From Paenibacillus tyrphae (GTDB taxonomy: Bacteria > Bacillota > Bacilli > Paenibacillales > NBRC-103111): 64,000 nt of DNA. The notes beneath the pieces were generated by a model. It was not told the origin of the DNA, searched no databases, and saw nothing but the letters and a program-made list of their open reading frames with translations. Within the stretch, counting starts at the first letter, position 1, and each line of letters opens with the position of its first letter. The stretch spans positions 1 to 64,000 of the forward strand of contig NZ_BSDJ01000037.1 of assembly GCF_027925525.1 (NCBI RefSeq), written 5' to 3'. Position numbers and translations under genes: made by a program. Below, one piece after another: positions 25,137 through 34,233 of the stretch.

Positions 25137-26185
25137 GCCGTCAATCCAGCCGATACTTTGCCGTCCGCGGAAAAGCTTTCTCGTATCTTGTCAGCAAAAG
25201 AGCGCTGGCCGTCACGTTCCTGCTGCTCTTAGTCACGATTGCCGTCATCATTCTCAGCACCGGCATCGGCAGCGTCTACATCCCGCCGGGCGAAGTCGTC
25301 CGTTCGGTCTTCGGCTTCGGAGACGATTCGAGCGAGATGATCGTCCGCTCGCTTCGATTGCCGCGGATTCTGATGGCCGTGCTCGTCGGAGCGTCGCTCG
25401 CGGTAGCCGGCGCCATTCTGCAAGGCGTCGTGCGCAACTCGCTGGCTTCGCCCGACACGGTCGGCATGACCGGCGGCGGAACGCTTGGGGCCGTCTCGTT
25501 CTTTTTCTTTTTCTCGGATAAAATTACGATTCATCTGCTGCCGGTATTCGCCATCGCCGGCGCCTTCATCGCCACGTTCGTCGTCTATGCCCTTTCGTGG
25601 AAAGGAGACGGCGTTACCCCGCTCCGGCTCGTGCTGATCGGCATCGGCTTCGCGGCGGCGATGAGCTCGATCTCGTATATGATGCTAATCTCCGGTCCCG
25701 TCGTTCTGGCGAACCAATCGCTTACCTTCATGACCGGAAGCATTTACGGCGTATCCTGGGAGAAATCCGTTACGCCGCTGCTGCCTTGGTTTATTGTGCT
25801 GCTGCCGCTGATTATCGTCTATTCGCGGCATGTCAATATCCAGGAGCTCGGCGAGGAAGTCGCCCGCAGCGTAGGCAGCGCCGTCCAGCGCCAGCGGTTC
25901 CTGCTGCTGCTGCTCAGCGTCGCCTTGGGCGGAGCCGCCGTAGCGTTCGGCGGAGCGATCGGCTTCATCGGCTTGATGGCGCCGCATATGGCCCGCAAGC
26001 TCGTCGGCCCGGCCTTCGGCGCGCTGGTGCCGGTATCCGCGCTCATCGGAGCGCTCGTGCTGCTGCTGTCCGACCTCGCCGGCCGGACGCTATTTGCGCC
26101 GCTCGATATTCCTGCCGGCGTATTCACCGCCTGCATCGGCGCGCCGTTCTTTGTCTATTTGCTGTACCGCAGCCGCAACCGTTAA
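25133..26185 (+). CDS. yfhA: FecCD-family siderophore permease 2
   Basis: Second channel subunit, 350 residues, expected to pair with the preceding one. It has a cytoplasmic N-terminus, then RLPRILMAVLVGASLAVAGA, QGVVRNSLASPDTVGMTGGG and GAIGFIGLMAPHMARKLVG. Translation is probably coupled through the ATGA overlap. A gap of 140 bases follows before the ATPase gene, with no clear terminator. Confidence 0.9.
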   Translation: MSRQSSRYFAVRGKAFSYLVSKRALAVTFLLLLVTIAVIILSTGIGSVYIPPGEVVRSVFGFGDDSSEMIVRSLRLPRILMAVLVGASLAVAGAILQGVVRNSLASPDTVGMTGGGTLGAVSFFFFFSDKITIHLLPVFAIAGAFIATFVVYALSWKGDGVTPLRLVLIGIGFAAAMSSISYMMLISGPVVLANQSLTFMTGSIYGVSWEKSVTPLLPWFIVLLPLIIVYSRHVNIQELGEEVARSVGSAVQRQRFLLLLLSVALGGAAVAFGGAIGFIGLMAPHMARKLVGPAFGALVPVSALIGALVLLLSDLAGRTLFAPLDIPAGVFTACIGAPFFVYLLYRSRNR

Positions 26186-26325
26186 TTTTGTTATCAACCT
26201 GTCGATATCGATGCGAAGCCTTGTCACGGACACCATGTAAAACAGAGAAGCCCGGCCTGTCGACACCGTTCCATCTGCGCCATGTCTGATTATCGCCGAG
26301 CTTCGAGACCGAAGGAGAAGATTTT

Positions 26326-27165
26326 ATGACTGCCATCCAATCGAACGACCTGTGCCTCTGTTATGGGGATACGTGCATTTTTCAAGAGCTGAACATCAAA
26401 ATTCCGAAAGGAAAAATAACGGTGTTTATCGGCGGCAACGGCTGCGGCAAATCGACCCTGCTCCGCTCTCTGGCCCGGCTGCTCAAGCCGCAAAGCGGAC
26501 AAGTGGTGCTCGACGGCAGCAACATCGCGACGATGTCCACCAAGGAAGTCGCCAGACGCATGGCGATTCTTCCGCAAGGCCCCGCGGCTCCGGAAGGTTT
26601 GACGGTGCTTCAGCTTGTCAAGCAAGGCCGCTACCCGTATCAAAACTGGCTCCAGCAGTGGTCCAAGGAAGACGAAGCCATGGTGCAGCGCGCACTTGAG
26701 CTGACGCACATGAAGCCGCTCGCCGAGCGTACGGTCGATTCCTTGTCCGGCGGCCAGCGCCAGCGGGCCTGGATCGCCATGACGCTGGCCCAAGGCACGC
26801 CGACGATTCTGCTCGACGAACCGACGACGTACCTTGATCTGGCGCACCAAATCGAAGTGCTCGATCTGCTGTATGAGCTGAACGAAAGCGAGCAGCGCAC
26901 CATCGTCATGGTACTTCATGACATTAACCTTGCCTGCCGCTATGCGCATAACATCGTAGCCATCAAAGACCGTAAAGTCTGGGCCGAAGGCCGACCGCAG
27001 GATATCGTCAACGAAGACTTGATCCGCAGCGTGTTCGAGCTCGAATCGCGGATCGTCGAGGACCCGCTGTTCGGCACACCGATGGTCGTTCCTTTCGGCA
27101 GAGGCAAGCAGCCTCTGGCAGCCCAAACGGCGGCTCCAAAGCTCGCAGTGGCCGGGAAGTATTAA
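26326..27165 (+). CDS. ABC transporter ATP-binding protein, siderophore type
   Basis: Energising subunit of the importer, 279 residues of the FecE/FhuC/YusV type. Walker A is FIGGNGCGKSTLLRSLARLL, the Q-loop LPQGP, the signature LSGGQRQRAW, Walker B TILLDEPTTYLDLAH and the switch His VLHDINLA. GGAG lies upstream of the ATG. It is linked to its own permeases here, whereas B. subtilis shares one YusV between several systems. Confidence 0.93.
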   Translation: MTAIQSNDLCLCYGDTCIFQELNIKIPKGKITVFIGGNGCGKSTLLRSLARLLKPQSGQVVLDGSNIATMSTKEVARRMAILPQGPAAPEGLTVLQLVKQGRYPYQNWLQQWSKEDEAMVQRALELTHMKPLAERTVDSLSGGQRQRAWIAMTLAQGTPTILLDEPTTYLDLAHQIEVLDLLYELNESEQRTIVMVLHDINLACRYAHNIVAIKDRKVWAEGRPQDIVNEDLIRSVFELESRIVEDPLFGTPMVVPFGRGKQPLAAQTAAPKLAVAGKY

Positions 27166-27176
27166 AGATACCGAAT

Positions 27177-27218
27177 AAGCGCCTCTCCTGCAAAAGGAGT
27201 CAGGCGCTTTATTTTTTC
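27177..27218 (+). terminator. Terminator of the siderophore transporter operon
   Basis: AAGCGCC...GGCGCTT encloses CTCCT/AGGAG and is followed by TATTTTTT. Confidence 0.85.
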
Positions 27219-27264
27219 CGCGATTAGGGAACACTAATTCGAAAATAGACAGGGAGGAATAGCC

Positions 27265-27396
27265 TTGCGCGCTTTTTCCTATTACGTGCATAACTATTGG
27301 CTGTCGGGTATTTTGGTAGTCGGAGCGATAGGGGCTGTTTTTTACGTTTATCGAAATTGGGACAAAATCATGATTAAAGGAAGCGGACGCAAGTAG
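27265..27396 (+). CDS. Small single-helix membrane protein, 43 residues
   Basis: TTG-initiated frame of 43 residues with GGGAGG seven bases upstream. After RAFSYYVHNYW comes a transmembrane helix (LSGILVVGAIGAVFYVY) and a basic tail RNWDKIMIKGSGRK. The layout, good ribosome binding site and clean stop argue for a real small membrane protein. It lies between the transporter terminator and the convergent purD terminator and has no recognisable family. Confidence 0.6.
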   Translation: MRAFSYYVHNYWLSGILVVGAIGAVFYVYRNWDKIMIKGSGRK

Positions 27397-27419
27397 GCAA
27401 GGCTTCGCCGCACGCAAAA

Positions 27420-27454
27420 AACCGGGGCAAAGGAATCGTTTCCTTACCCCGGTT
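27420..27454 (-). terminator. Terminator of the purine operon
   Basis: On the minus strand AACCGGGG...CCCCGGTT encloses AAGGAA/TTCCTT and is followed by TTTTGCG. It ends the operon after purD. Confidence 0.88.
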
Positions 27455-27459
27455 CGTAT

Positions 27460-28719
27460 TTACACGAGCGCTTTCTTCGCAATGTCCGTACGATTGTGCT
27501 TGCCTTGGAAACGGATGCGATCGGCATCCGCATAAGCTTTGGCGCGGGCCTCGGCAATATCGCGGCCAAGCGCAGTTACGCCGAGCACGCGGCCGCCGTT
27601 GGTCACGACTCCGCCGTCCTTGATGGCCGTTCCTGCGTGGAATACGATCGAATCTTGCACGTCCTCCAAGCCTTCGATCGGAAGTCCTTTCGGATACGAG
27701 GCAGGATAGCCTTCGGACGCTAAAATGACGCAAACGGCCGCTTCCTCGCTCCACTCGATCTCCATCTGATCCAGCCTTCCGTTGACCGCAGCGAGGAAAA
27801 TGTCCAGCAAATCGGTTTTCAGCCGCGGCAGCACGACCTGCGTCTCAGGGTCGCCGAAGCGGGCGTTGAACTCGATCGTCTTCGGTCCGTTCGGTGTCAG
27901 CATCAGGCCGGCGAATAATACGCCGCGGAACGGCCGCCCTTCGGCAACCATCGCTTTGGCCGTCGGCTTAATGATCGTCTCGATCGATTCGTCGATCACG
28001 GCTTGCGGGATGTGCGGCAGCGGGCTGTAGGTGCCCATTCCGCCGGTGTTCGGTCCCTTGTCGTTATCGTAAACGGCCTTATGGTCCTGTGCAGGAACCA
28101 TCGGGCATACCGTTTCGCCGTCGACGAAAGAAAGAATCGACATTTCCTGTCCGGTAAGGAACTCCTCAATCACGACCTGATTGCCGGATTCGCCGAACAC
28201 TTTGGCGACCATAATGTCGTGCAGCGCTTTTTCCGCTTCGTCCAGCGTCTGCGCCACGACGACCCCTTTGCCTGCCGCGAGGCCGTCCGCTTTAATGACG
28301 ATAGGCGCTTGCTGCCGGCGCAGATAAGCGACCGCATCCTCGTACCGCTCGAACGATTCGTAAGCGGCCGTCGGAATGTTATATTTTCTCAGCAACTGCT
28401 TGGTGAATACTTTGCTGCCTTCGATAATCGCCGCATTTTGGCGGGGGCCGAACACGGTCAAACCTTTCGCTTCCAAGTGATCGACGATGCCCTCCGACAG
28501 CGGATCGTCCGGGCCGATGACGACCAGATCGATCGTATGGTCGATGGCAAACTGCGCAATCTCCTCGAATTGGTTCACTTGAATCGGGACGCATTCGGCT
28601 ACCGACGCGATGCCCCCGTTCCCCGGCGCACAGTACAGCTCCGTGACTTTGGGGCTTTTCTTCAGCGCCCAGCATATCGCATGCTCGCGGCCGCCGCCGC
28701 CTACAACCAGTATCCGCAC
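27460..28719 (-). CDS. purD: Phosphoribosylamine-glycine ligase
   Basis: Second step of purine synthesis: ATP, glycine and phosphoribosylamine give GAR. It is 419 residues, normal for PurD. ATP-grasp features are MRILVVGGGGREHAI, VIGPDDPLSEGIVDHLE, PIVIKADGLAAGKGVVVA, HKAVYDNDKGPNTGGMGTYS and FNARFGDPETQVVLPRL. It is the last gene of the operon, 13 bases after the IMP cyclohydrolase gene. Confidence 0.98.
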   Translation of the reverse strand: MRILVVGGGGREHAICWALKKSPKVTELYCAPGNGGIASVAECVPIQVNQFEEIAQFAIDHTIDLVVIGPDDPLSEGIVDHLEAKGLTVFGPRQNAAIIEGSKVFTKQLLRKYNIPTAAYESFERYEDAVAYLRRQQAPIVIKADGLAAGKGVVVAQTLDEAEKALHDIMVAKVFGESGNQVVIEEFLTGQEMSILSFVDGETVCPMVPAQDHKAVYDNDKGPNTGGMGTYSPLPHIPQAVIDESIETIIKPTAKAMVAEGRPFRGVLFAGLMLTPNGPKTIEFNARFGDPETQVVLPRLKTDLLDIFLAAVNGRLDQMEIEWSEEAAVCVILASEGYPASYPKGLPIEGLEDVQDSIVFHAGTAIKDGGVVTNGGRVLGVTALGRDIAEARAKAYADADRIRFQGKHNRTDIAKKALV

Positions 28720-28732
28720 GTTCAGGCTCCTC

Positions 28733-29467
28733 CTATTCTTTGTTGACGATCAGCAGCTCGGTTTCTCCGCTTCCGATCCGTACCGTTTTGACGAGCAGCG
28801 AGATGCGGTTCTCGTCGTTCAGCGCCTGCCAATAGGCATCCGCGATCTGCCGTACGTCGTCGCCGGCAATCGGGACAAGCGCCGGTTCGCCCTGGAACGA
28901 AGGCAGCGGGTTCCCGTCGCCGGCATACGTATGAATACAGTGACCGTAGCCCGGCAGCGCCTTCTCGTACGTATACGTATGACGAAGGGTCTGATCCTCC
29001 GTATTGCCGCTCGATTTCAGGATCGAGAGCTTATAGGCAAATTGCCCGTCGTTCACATCGATCAAACCGCTGATTCGCGGCGTAAAGTTCGGTGCGTCCG
29101 GCTCGTACGTCCGGGTGGCCAGCGCGGCTTCGAACGTGCTGCCGGAAAGCAGCGCCTCATGAATCGTATCGGTCTGATCGCCGTTCGTGACGATATGCGC
29201 GCCGTTCGCGTGCTTCACCGGGTAGTAGATGATGAGCGACGGATCGGTGAGCTTCGCCGGGTTCTTCGCTTCGGTGCGGACAAATCCGTTGTCCTCCTGA
29301 ATAAATACGCGATTGCGGCTGTTCTCGCTGCGCCCCATGATCCAATACACCTGCACGAGTCGGGTGCCGTCCGGCGTCTGCCCGATCACGATGCCGCGGC
29401 CCGGGTACACATTTTGCCGCAAACTTTGAAAATATTGCTCCGCTTGCGCGGCTCTGTTCGTCGACAC
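28733..29467 (-). CDS. purO: PurO-type IMP cyclohydrolase
   Basis: Final ring closure FAICAR to IMP. It belongs to the IMP_cyclohyd (PurO) family rather than the N-terminal domain of PurH. Typical features are YPGRGIVIGQTPDGTRLVQVY, WIMGRSENSRNRVF, LTDPSLIIYYPV, IVTNGDQTDTI, YEPDAPNFTPRISGLI and GDGNPLPSFQGEP. The GTG at 29467 is 9 bases after GAGGAGG; the earlier ATG at 29530 would read through a hairpin and that ribosome site. It follows the stand-alone formyltransferase gene, whose missing half it replaces. Length about 244 residues. Confidence 0.9.
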   Translation of the reverse strand: MSTNRAAQAEQYFQSLRQNVYPGRGIVIGQTPDGTRLVQVYWIMGRSENSRNRVFIQEDNGFVRTEAKNPAKLTDPSLIIYYPVKHANGAHIVTNGDQTDTIHEALLSGSTFEAALATRTYEPDAPNFTPRISGLIDVNDGQFAYKLSILKSSGNTEDQTLRHTYTYEKALPGYGHCIHTYAGDGNPLPSFQGEPALVPIAGDDVRQIADAYWQALNDENRISLLVKTVRIGSGETELLIVNKE

Positions 29468-29484
29468 TTGAGTATTCCTCCTCA

Positions 29485-29505
29485 GAGCATTGCGAAGCAA
29501 TGCTC
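29485..29505 (-). other. Intercistronic hairpin before the purO ribosome binding site
   Basis: GAGCATTGC-GAA-GCAATGCTC is a perfect 9-bp stem ending directly before GAGGAGG. A second short copy of GCAATGC..GCTTCGT occurs at about 29538-29553. It may affect purO translation or mRNA processing. Confidence 0.5.
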
Positions 29506-29555
29506 GCTTCGTAAGCATAAGCTTGGGCATTATTGCGCAATGCCTGCTTCGTTTC

Positions 29556-30743
29556 TTAATGGTGGAACAAACGGACTCCCGAATAAGCCATCACCATGCC
29601 GTAATCGTTGGCCGCTTTCACGACTTCTTCGTCGCGCATCGAGCTGCCTGCCTGCACGACGTATTTGACGCCGCTGCGGCTGGCACGGTCTAGGTTGTCG
29701 CGGAACGGCAGGAAGGCGTCGGAGCCGTAGGAAACGCCCTGCAGCTTATTCAGCCATTCGCGTTTCTCTTCGCGCGTCAGACGCGCCGGCACTTGCTCGA
29801 AGCAAGCTTCCCAAGCCGCCTGCTCCACCGGTGTCAGCTCTTCTTCCAGCCACAGATCGATGGCGTTGTTTTGCTCCGCGCGGGAGAGCCCTTGACGGAA
29901 AGGCATGTTCAGCGCCGTCGGGTGCTGGCGAAGGAACCAGCGGTCCGCTTTGTCTCCGGCCAGACGGGTACAGTGAATGCGCGATTGCTGGCCGGCGCCG
30001 ATCCCGATGGTTTGACCGTCTAACGTATAGCAGATCGAGTTGGATTGCGTATATTTCAGCGTCACGAGTGCAATAAGAAGATCGCGTTTCGCGTACTCCG
30101 GAAGCTCTTTGTTGTCCGTAACGATGCGTTCCAGCGCCGTTTCGTCGATGACGGCATCATTGCGTTCCTGCTGCAGCGTCATGCCGAACAGTGTACGGGC
30201 TTCGACCGGATTCGGAACATAATCCGGATCGATTTGGAGAATCAGGTAGCCGCCGTTTTTCTTGGCGCGGAGAATCTCCAGCGCTTCGTCGGTATATCCC
30301 GGGGCCACGACCAAGTCGGATACTTCCCGCTTCAACAGCTGCGCCGTCGAGGCGTCCACAATATCGCTGAGCGCGGCGGCATCGCCGAACGAGGACATGC
30401 GGTCGGCACCGCGGGCCCGTGCATAGGCGGTCGCGAGCGGCGACAGCTCCAAGCCTTCTACGAAGTAAGCTTTCTTCAGCTCGGGCGTCAGTGGCGCAGC
30501 TACGGCTGCTCCGGCCGGGCTTACATGCTTGAACGAGGCAGCGGCAGGCAGCCCCGTTGCGCGGCGCAGCTCCCGAGCGAGCTGGAAGCCGTTAAAAGCA
30601 TCCAGCAGATTGATGAAGCCAGGGTCGCCGTTCACTACTTTGATCGGCAGCGTTCCTTCCCCGATCAGCTTCGCTTGCTTTTGATGCGGGTTCATTCCGT
30701 AACGGAGCTCCAATACTTGCGTTTGATTCGTCGTTTGGCTCAT
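29556..30743 (-). CDS. purH: Stand-alone AICAR formyltransferase (PurH C-terminal domain only)
   Basis: Transfers a formyl group from 10-formyl-THF to AICAR. It is 395 residues against about 510 for bifunctional PurH. The sequence opens directly with the transformylase domain (LELRYGMNPHQKQAKL) and keeps AASFKHVSPAGAAVA, ARGADRMSSFGDAAALSD, NSICYTLDGQTIGIGAGQQSR and SGVKYVVQAGSSMRDEEV. There is no N-terminal MGS-like IMP cyclohydrolase domain. This is a natural short form, since a PurO-type cyclohydrolase gene follows. It overlaps purN by 4 bases. Confidence 0.94.
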   Translation of the reverse strand: MSQTTNQTQVLELRYGMNPHQKQAKLIGEGTLPIKVVNGDPGFINLLDAFNGFQLARELRRATGLPAAASFKHVSPAGAAVAAPLTPELKKAYFVEGLELSPLATAYARARGADRMSSFGDAAALSDIVDASTAQLLKREVSDLVVAPGYTDEALEILRAKKNGGYLILQIDPDYVPNPVEARTLFGMTLQQERNDAVIDETALERIVTDNKELPEYAKRDLLIALVTLKYTQSNSICYTLDGQTIGIGAGQQSRIHCTRLAGDKADRWFLRQHPTALNMPFRQGLSRAEQNNAIDLWLEEELTPVEQAAWEACFEQVPARLTREEKREWLNKLQGVSYGSDAFLPFRDNLDRASRSGVKYVVQAGSSMRDEEVVKAANDYGMVMAYSGVRLFHH

Positions 30744-31372
30744 GGTGCGGTCCCGTCCTCCTTAGGTTTGTTGGCGGCATCCTCCAAGCAGATGCTTCCC
30801 GTGGCAATTGCCTGTATCACTTCGGGGTACAATCGGTGCTCGATGCGGTGAATCCGCTCGGCGACGGAAGCCTCCGTATCGCCGAGTTCAATATCCAAGG
30901 CACGCTGTGCCAGGATCGGCCCGCTGTCTAGGCCCCCGTCGACAAGATGAACGGTCACGCCGGTCACCTTGACTCCGTGCCGCAGCGCTTGCCCAACGGC
31001 ATCGAGACCCGGGAACGATGGCAGCAGCGAAGGGTGAATATTCAGCATGCGCCCCCAATACGCGTCCACCAGCACCTTGGTCACGATGCGCATATACCCT
31101 GCAAGAACGACAAGCTCGACTTGCTTTTGCTGTAGCATCGTCAAAATTTCCCGCTCATACGTTTCGCGCGAATCGTAGTCTTTCGGACGAAACGTATGAA
31201 CAGGCACGCCGGCCTGCTTGGCCCGTTCAACTACCCCTGCATTTGGCCGGTCACAGACCAAAAGCTCGATGCGCGCATCGAGCCGGCCTACCATTGCCGC
31301 ATCCGCAATCGCCTGGAAGTTACTTCCGCTACCCGAGGCAAATACGGCAATACGCAACGGTTCGGTTCTCAT
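30740..31372 (-). CDS. purN: Phosphoribosylglycinamide formyltransferase
   Basis: Formylates GAR to FGAR using 10-formyl-THF. It is 210 residues. Family motifs are [45 protein letters not shown] and [17 protein letters not shown], which include the catalytic Asn-His-Asp set. It is coupled by 4-base overlaps to purM upstream and the formyltransferase gene downstream. Confidence 0.98.
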   Translation of the reverse strand: MRTEPLRIAVFASGSGSNFQAIADAAMVGRLDARIELLVCDRPNAGVVERAKQAGVPVHTFRPKDYDSRETYEREILTMLQQKQVELVVLAGYMRIVTKVLVDAYWGRMLNIHPSLLPSFPGLDAVGQALRHGVKVTGVTVHLVDGGLDSGPILAQRALDIELGDTEASVAERIHRIEHRLYPEVIQAIATGSICLEDAANKPKEDGTAP

Positions 31373-32409
31373 ACAACCGCCCCGGTAAACGTAACTTTAC
31401 GCTCCCCTGCCGTTACACGGCCGAGCGTATAAGCTTTCTCGCCATGCTGCGCGAACAGCTCGGCAGCCTGTGCCGCCTGCTCCTCCGCCACGATGACGAC
31501 CATGCCAATCCCCATGTTGAACGTCCGGAACATATCGTTGTTGCTGATGCCGCCTTCCCGCTGCATCAACTGGAAAATCGGCAAAATCGGCCAGGAGCCG
31601 TAATCGATCTCGACGTTGACGCCCTCCGGCAGCACGCGCGGAATGTTCTCCAAGAAGCCGCCGCCTGTAATGTGCGCCATTCCTTTAATCGATACCTCTT
31701 CGAGCACCGCCAGCACCGGTTTGACATAAAGCTTCGTCGGAACGAGCAGTGTGTCGCCCAGACGGCCGTCCAACTCGTCGATCGTATCGTGCAAGGCGTA
31801 GCCTTTGTCTTCCAGCAGCAGCTTGCGCACCAGCGAGAAACCGTTGCTGTGAACGCCGCTCGAAGCGAGACCAAGGACGACGTCGCCCGGACGGATCGTG
31901 GAGCCGTCGATGATCTTCTTCTTGTCGACGATGCCGACCGTAAAACCCGCGATATCGTACTCGCCCTCGCTGTACATGCCCGGCATTTCCGCCGTTTCGC
32001 CGCCGATCAGCGCGCAGCCCGACTGCACGCAGCCGTCGCTGATACCTTTAACGATCGCTTCGATTTTCTCCGGAATGACCTTGTCGCAGGCGAGATAATC
32101 GAGGAAAAAGAGCGGCTCCGCGCCCTGCACGACAATATCGTTCACGCACATTGCCACGGCATCGATGCCGATGGTGTCGTGCTTGTCCATCGCAAAAGCG
32201 ATTTTCAGCTTCGTGCCGACACCGTCCGTACCGGAAACGAGCACCGGCTCTTCGTATTTGTCCTTGTTCAGGCCGAACAGCGCGCCGAAGCCGCCGAGGT
32301 CTGTTAGCACTTCCGGACGGAAGGTCGTCTTGACGTGCTTCTTCATGCGCTCTACCGCTTCGTTGCCGGCCGCGATATCGACACCGGCTTGTTTATATGC
32401 ATCGGACAC
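31369..32409 (-). CDS. purM: Phosphoribosylformylglycinamidine cyclo-ligase
   Basis: ATP-dependent closure of FGAM to AIR. It is 346 residues. Signatures are [75 protein letters not shown] and [13 protein letters not shown]. It is separated from purF by 285 bases holding an intra-operon terminator and the element at 32459-32573, an unusual gap in an otherwise tight operon. Confidence 0.98.
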   Translation of the reverse strand: MSDAYKQAGVDIAAGNEAVERMKKHVKTTFRPEVLTDLGGFGALFGLNKDKYEEPVLVSGTDGVGTKLKIAFAMDKHDTIGIDAVAMCVNDIVVQGAEPLFFLDYLACDKVIPEKIEAIVKGISDGCVQSGCALIGGETAEMPGMYSEGEYDIAGFTVGIVDKKKIIDGSTIRPGDVVLGLASSGVHSNGFSLVRKLLLEDKGYALHDTIDELDGRLGDTLLVPTKLYVKPVLAVLEEVSIKGMAHITGGGFLENIPRVLPEGVNVEIDYGSWPILPIFQLMQREGGISNNDMFRTFNMGIGMVVIVAEEQAAQAAELFAQHGEKAYTLGRVTAGERKVTFTGAVV

Positions 32410-32458
32410 TTGGATTGTTCCTCCCCAAAAGTGGTTGGCTGCGCTTGTTCCGGCTCCA

Positions 32459-32573
32459 GTTCGTGCTGTCTGCCTGCGGCCGCTCTTGAAAACGGGTTAT
32501 CTTCATTGATATTAGCAGTGGAAATAACCCGTTTTCAAAGGCGGCACGTAAACTCTCCGGCAGACACACGAAC
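32459..32573. repeat. Structured intergenic element, copy C (between purF and purM)
   Basis: The outer helix is GTTCGTG(c)TGTCTGCC (32459-32474) with 32559-32573, one base bulged. The apical helix is TTGAAAACGGGTTAT (32486-32500) with its perfect 15-bp complement at 32524-32538. Between them lie block 2 (32473-32488) and block 1 (32536-32558), homologous to copies A and B. On the minus strand the apical loop starts ATTTCCACTGCTAA, matching ATTTCCGCTGCTAA of copy A. It lies in the purine transcript between the purF terminator and purM. Confidence 0.75.
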
Positions 32574-32625
32574 CTCCGCCTAAGCGCTCCGTCAAAAATT
32601 TTGCGCAGGAAAATCTGCGCTATCG

Positions 32626-32657
32626 TAAAAAGGCGGTCCGGGCAGCCCGGGACCGCC
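32626..32657 (-). terminator. Intra-operon terminator after purF
   Basis: On the minus strand GGCGGTCC...GGACCGCC, with extra GGGC/GCCC pairs inside, is followed by TTTTT. It looks like a strong intrinsic terminator in the middle of the purine operon. A second hairpin, GCGCAG/CTGCGC, lies just downstream (32603-32620). Confidence 0.8.
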
Positions 32658-32694
32658 GGGTTAGGTCAAAAGCTTGCGAGCGGCCTCGCCGCAA

Positions 32695-34233
32695 TCAATC
32701 GCAGCCGCAACCAAGGGCGGCTTCGTCGGGAACCGGCGTCGGATAGCGGTTGTCGAAGCAGGCCGTGCATAGCCCGCGGTTGACTTCCACGTTCGGACGG
32801 CCGATGGCCGTGAGCAGCCCCTCGTGGCTGAGAAAATGCAGCGAGTCGGCATTGATCGCCTCGCGGATTTCTTCCACCGATTTTACCGCGGCGATCAGTT
32901 CCTGGCGGCTCGGCGTGTCGATTCCGTAGAAGCACGGATTCGCGAACGGCGGCGAGCTGATGCGTACGTGCACTTCCTTCGCGCCGGCCTCGCGCAGCAG
33001 GTTAACGATGCGCAGCGAGGTCGTGCCGCGCACGATCGAGTCGTCGATCATGACGACGCGTTTGCCTTCGACGATGCTGCGCACCGCCGACAGCTTCATC
33101 TTGACGCCCTGCTCGCGCAGCTCCTGGCTCGGCTGGATGAACGTCCGGCCGGTGTAACGGTTTTTGATCAGGCCGAGCTCGTACGGAATGCCCGTCTGCT
33201 CCGCGTAGCCGATCGCGGCGGAAATACTGGAATCCGGTACCCCGGTGACAATGTCGGCATCGACGAACGCTTCGATCGCCAGCTGGCGTCCCATCCGCTT
33301 GCGCGCGGAATGGATATTCGTCTCGTCAATGTCGCTGTCCGGCCGGGCGAAATAAATGTATTCCATCGCGCAGATCGCGCGCTGCTTGATCGGCGAGAAC
33401 CGGTCTTCCGTCACTGCGCCGGTTTTGAAGTCCAGCACCAGCAGCTCGCCCGGCTCAACGTCGCGGTAATACTTGCCGCCGACCGTGTCGAATGCACAGG
33501 ATTCGGAAGCAAACAGCCACGCGTTGCCAAGACGGCCTATCACAAAAGGCCGCAGGCCATGCGGGTCGCGCGCGACGATCAGCTTGTCCTTCGTCAAAAA
33601 CATAAACGCATACGCGCCCTCTACCCGGAGCAGCGTCTCCTTCACGGCGGAGACGATATCGTTCTGCTTCGACCGGGCGATCAAGTGCGCTACGACTTCC
33701 GTATCGCTGGTCGTTTGGAAAATAGACCCTTCTTTTTCCAGCTGCTCCTTGATTTCCGGCGCATTGGTCAAGTTGCCGTTCGTAGCAATCGCCAGATCGC
33801 CTCCGCGGTATTTGAACACGAGCGGCTGCGCATTGGCCAGTTTGCTTTCGCCCGACGTCGAATAACGCACGTGTCCGATCGAAGCGCTCCCGGTCATGGG
33901 GGCGAGGTTGTCGTTGTTGAATACTTCCTTCACAAGCCCCATGCCACGGTGATAATGAAACGACTCGCCGTTCGCTACGCAGATGCCCGCGCTTTCCTGT
34001 CCGCGGTGCTGCAGCGCATGGAGGCCGTAGTACGAGAGCGAAGCGGCTTCGGAATGCCCGAATACGCCGAAAACTCCGCACTCTTCCCCCAGCTTGTCCA
34101 TAATGCTGTCTTGGCCGGTATGGCCTTCGTTATAGTAGCGTCCGGTCCAGAGCGGCACAGCCGCTCCGGAACCCGAACGAACGATTTTCGCTGCCTCTTG
34201 TCCCTGTCCGCCGATCAACTGTTCATCAGACAT
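32695..34233 (-). CDS. purF: Amidophosphoribosyltransferase
   Basis: Committed step: PRPP and glutamine give phosphoribosylamine. An N-terminal Ntn glutaminase domain has Cys52 ([11 protein letters not shown]) as nucleophile after propeptide removal. The PRTase domain contains [15 protein letters not shown]-terminal Cys ([10 protein letters not shown] and GCGCD) plus internal ones suit the [4Fe-4S] form of Bacillus PurF. The propeptide would be about 51 residues, much longer than in B. subtilis. An internal ATG at 34101 would give a short one, but only 34233 has a ribosome site (GGAAGG). It overlaps purL by 19 bases. Confidence 0.97.
   Translation of the reverse strand: MSDEQLIGGQGQEAAKIVRSGSGAAVPLWTGRYYNEGHTGQDSIMDKLGEECGVFGVFGHSEAASLSYYGLHALQHRGQESAGICVANGESFHYHRGMGLVKEVFNNDNLAPMTGSASIGHVRYSTSGESKLANAQPLVFKYRGGDLAIATNGNLTNAPEIKEQLEKEGSIFQTTSDTEVVAHLIARSKQNDIVSAVKETLLRVEGAYAFMFLTKDKLIVARDPHGLRPFVIGRLGNAWLFASESCAFDTVGGKYYRDVEPGELLVLDFKTGAVTEDRFSPIKQRAICAMEYIYFARPDSDIDETNIHSARKRMGRQLAIEAFVDADIVTGVPDSSISAAIGYAEQTGIPYELGLIKNRYTGRTFIQPSQELREQGVKMKLSAVRSIVEGKRVVMIDDSIVRGTTSLRIVNLLREAGAKEVHVRISSPPFANPCFYGIDTPSRQELIAAVKSVEEIREAINADSLHFLSHEGLLTAIGRPNVEVNRGLCTACFDNRYPTPVPDEAALGCGCD

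Noticed and set aside
30045-32307. Plus-strand frames of 268 and 429 codons opposite the purH, purN and purM genes
   Set aside because: Shadows of the confirmed purine genes.
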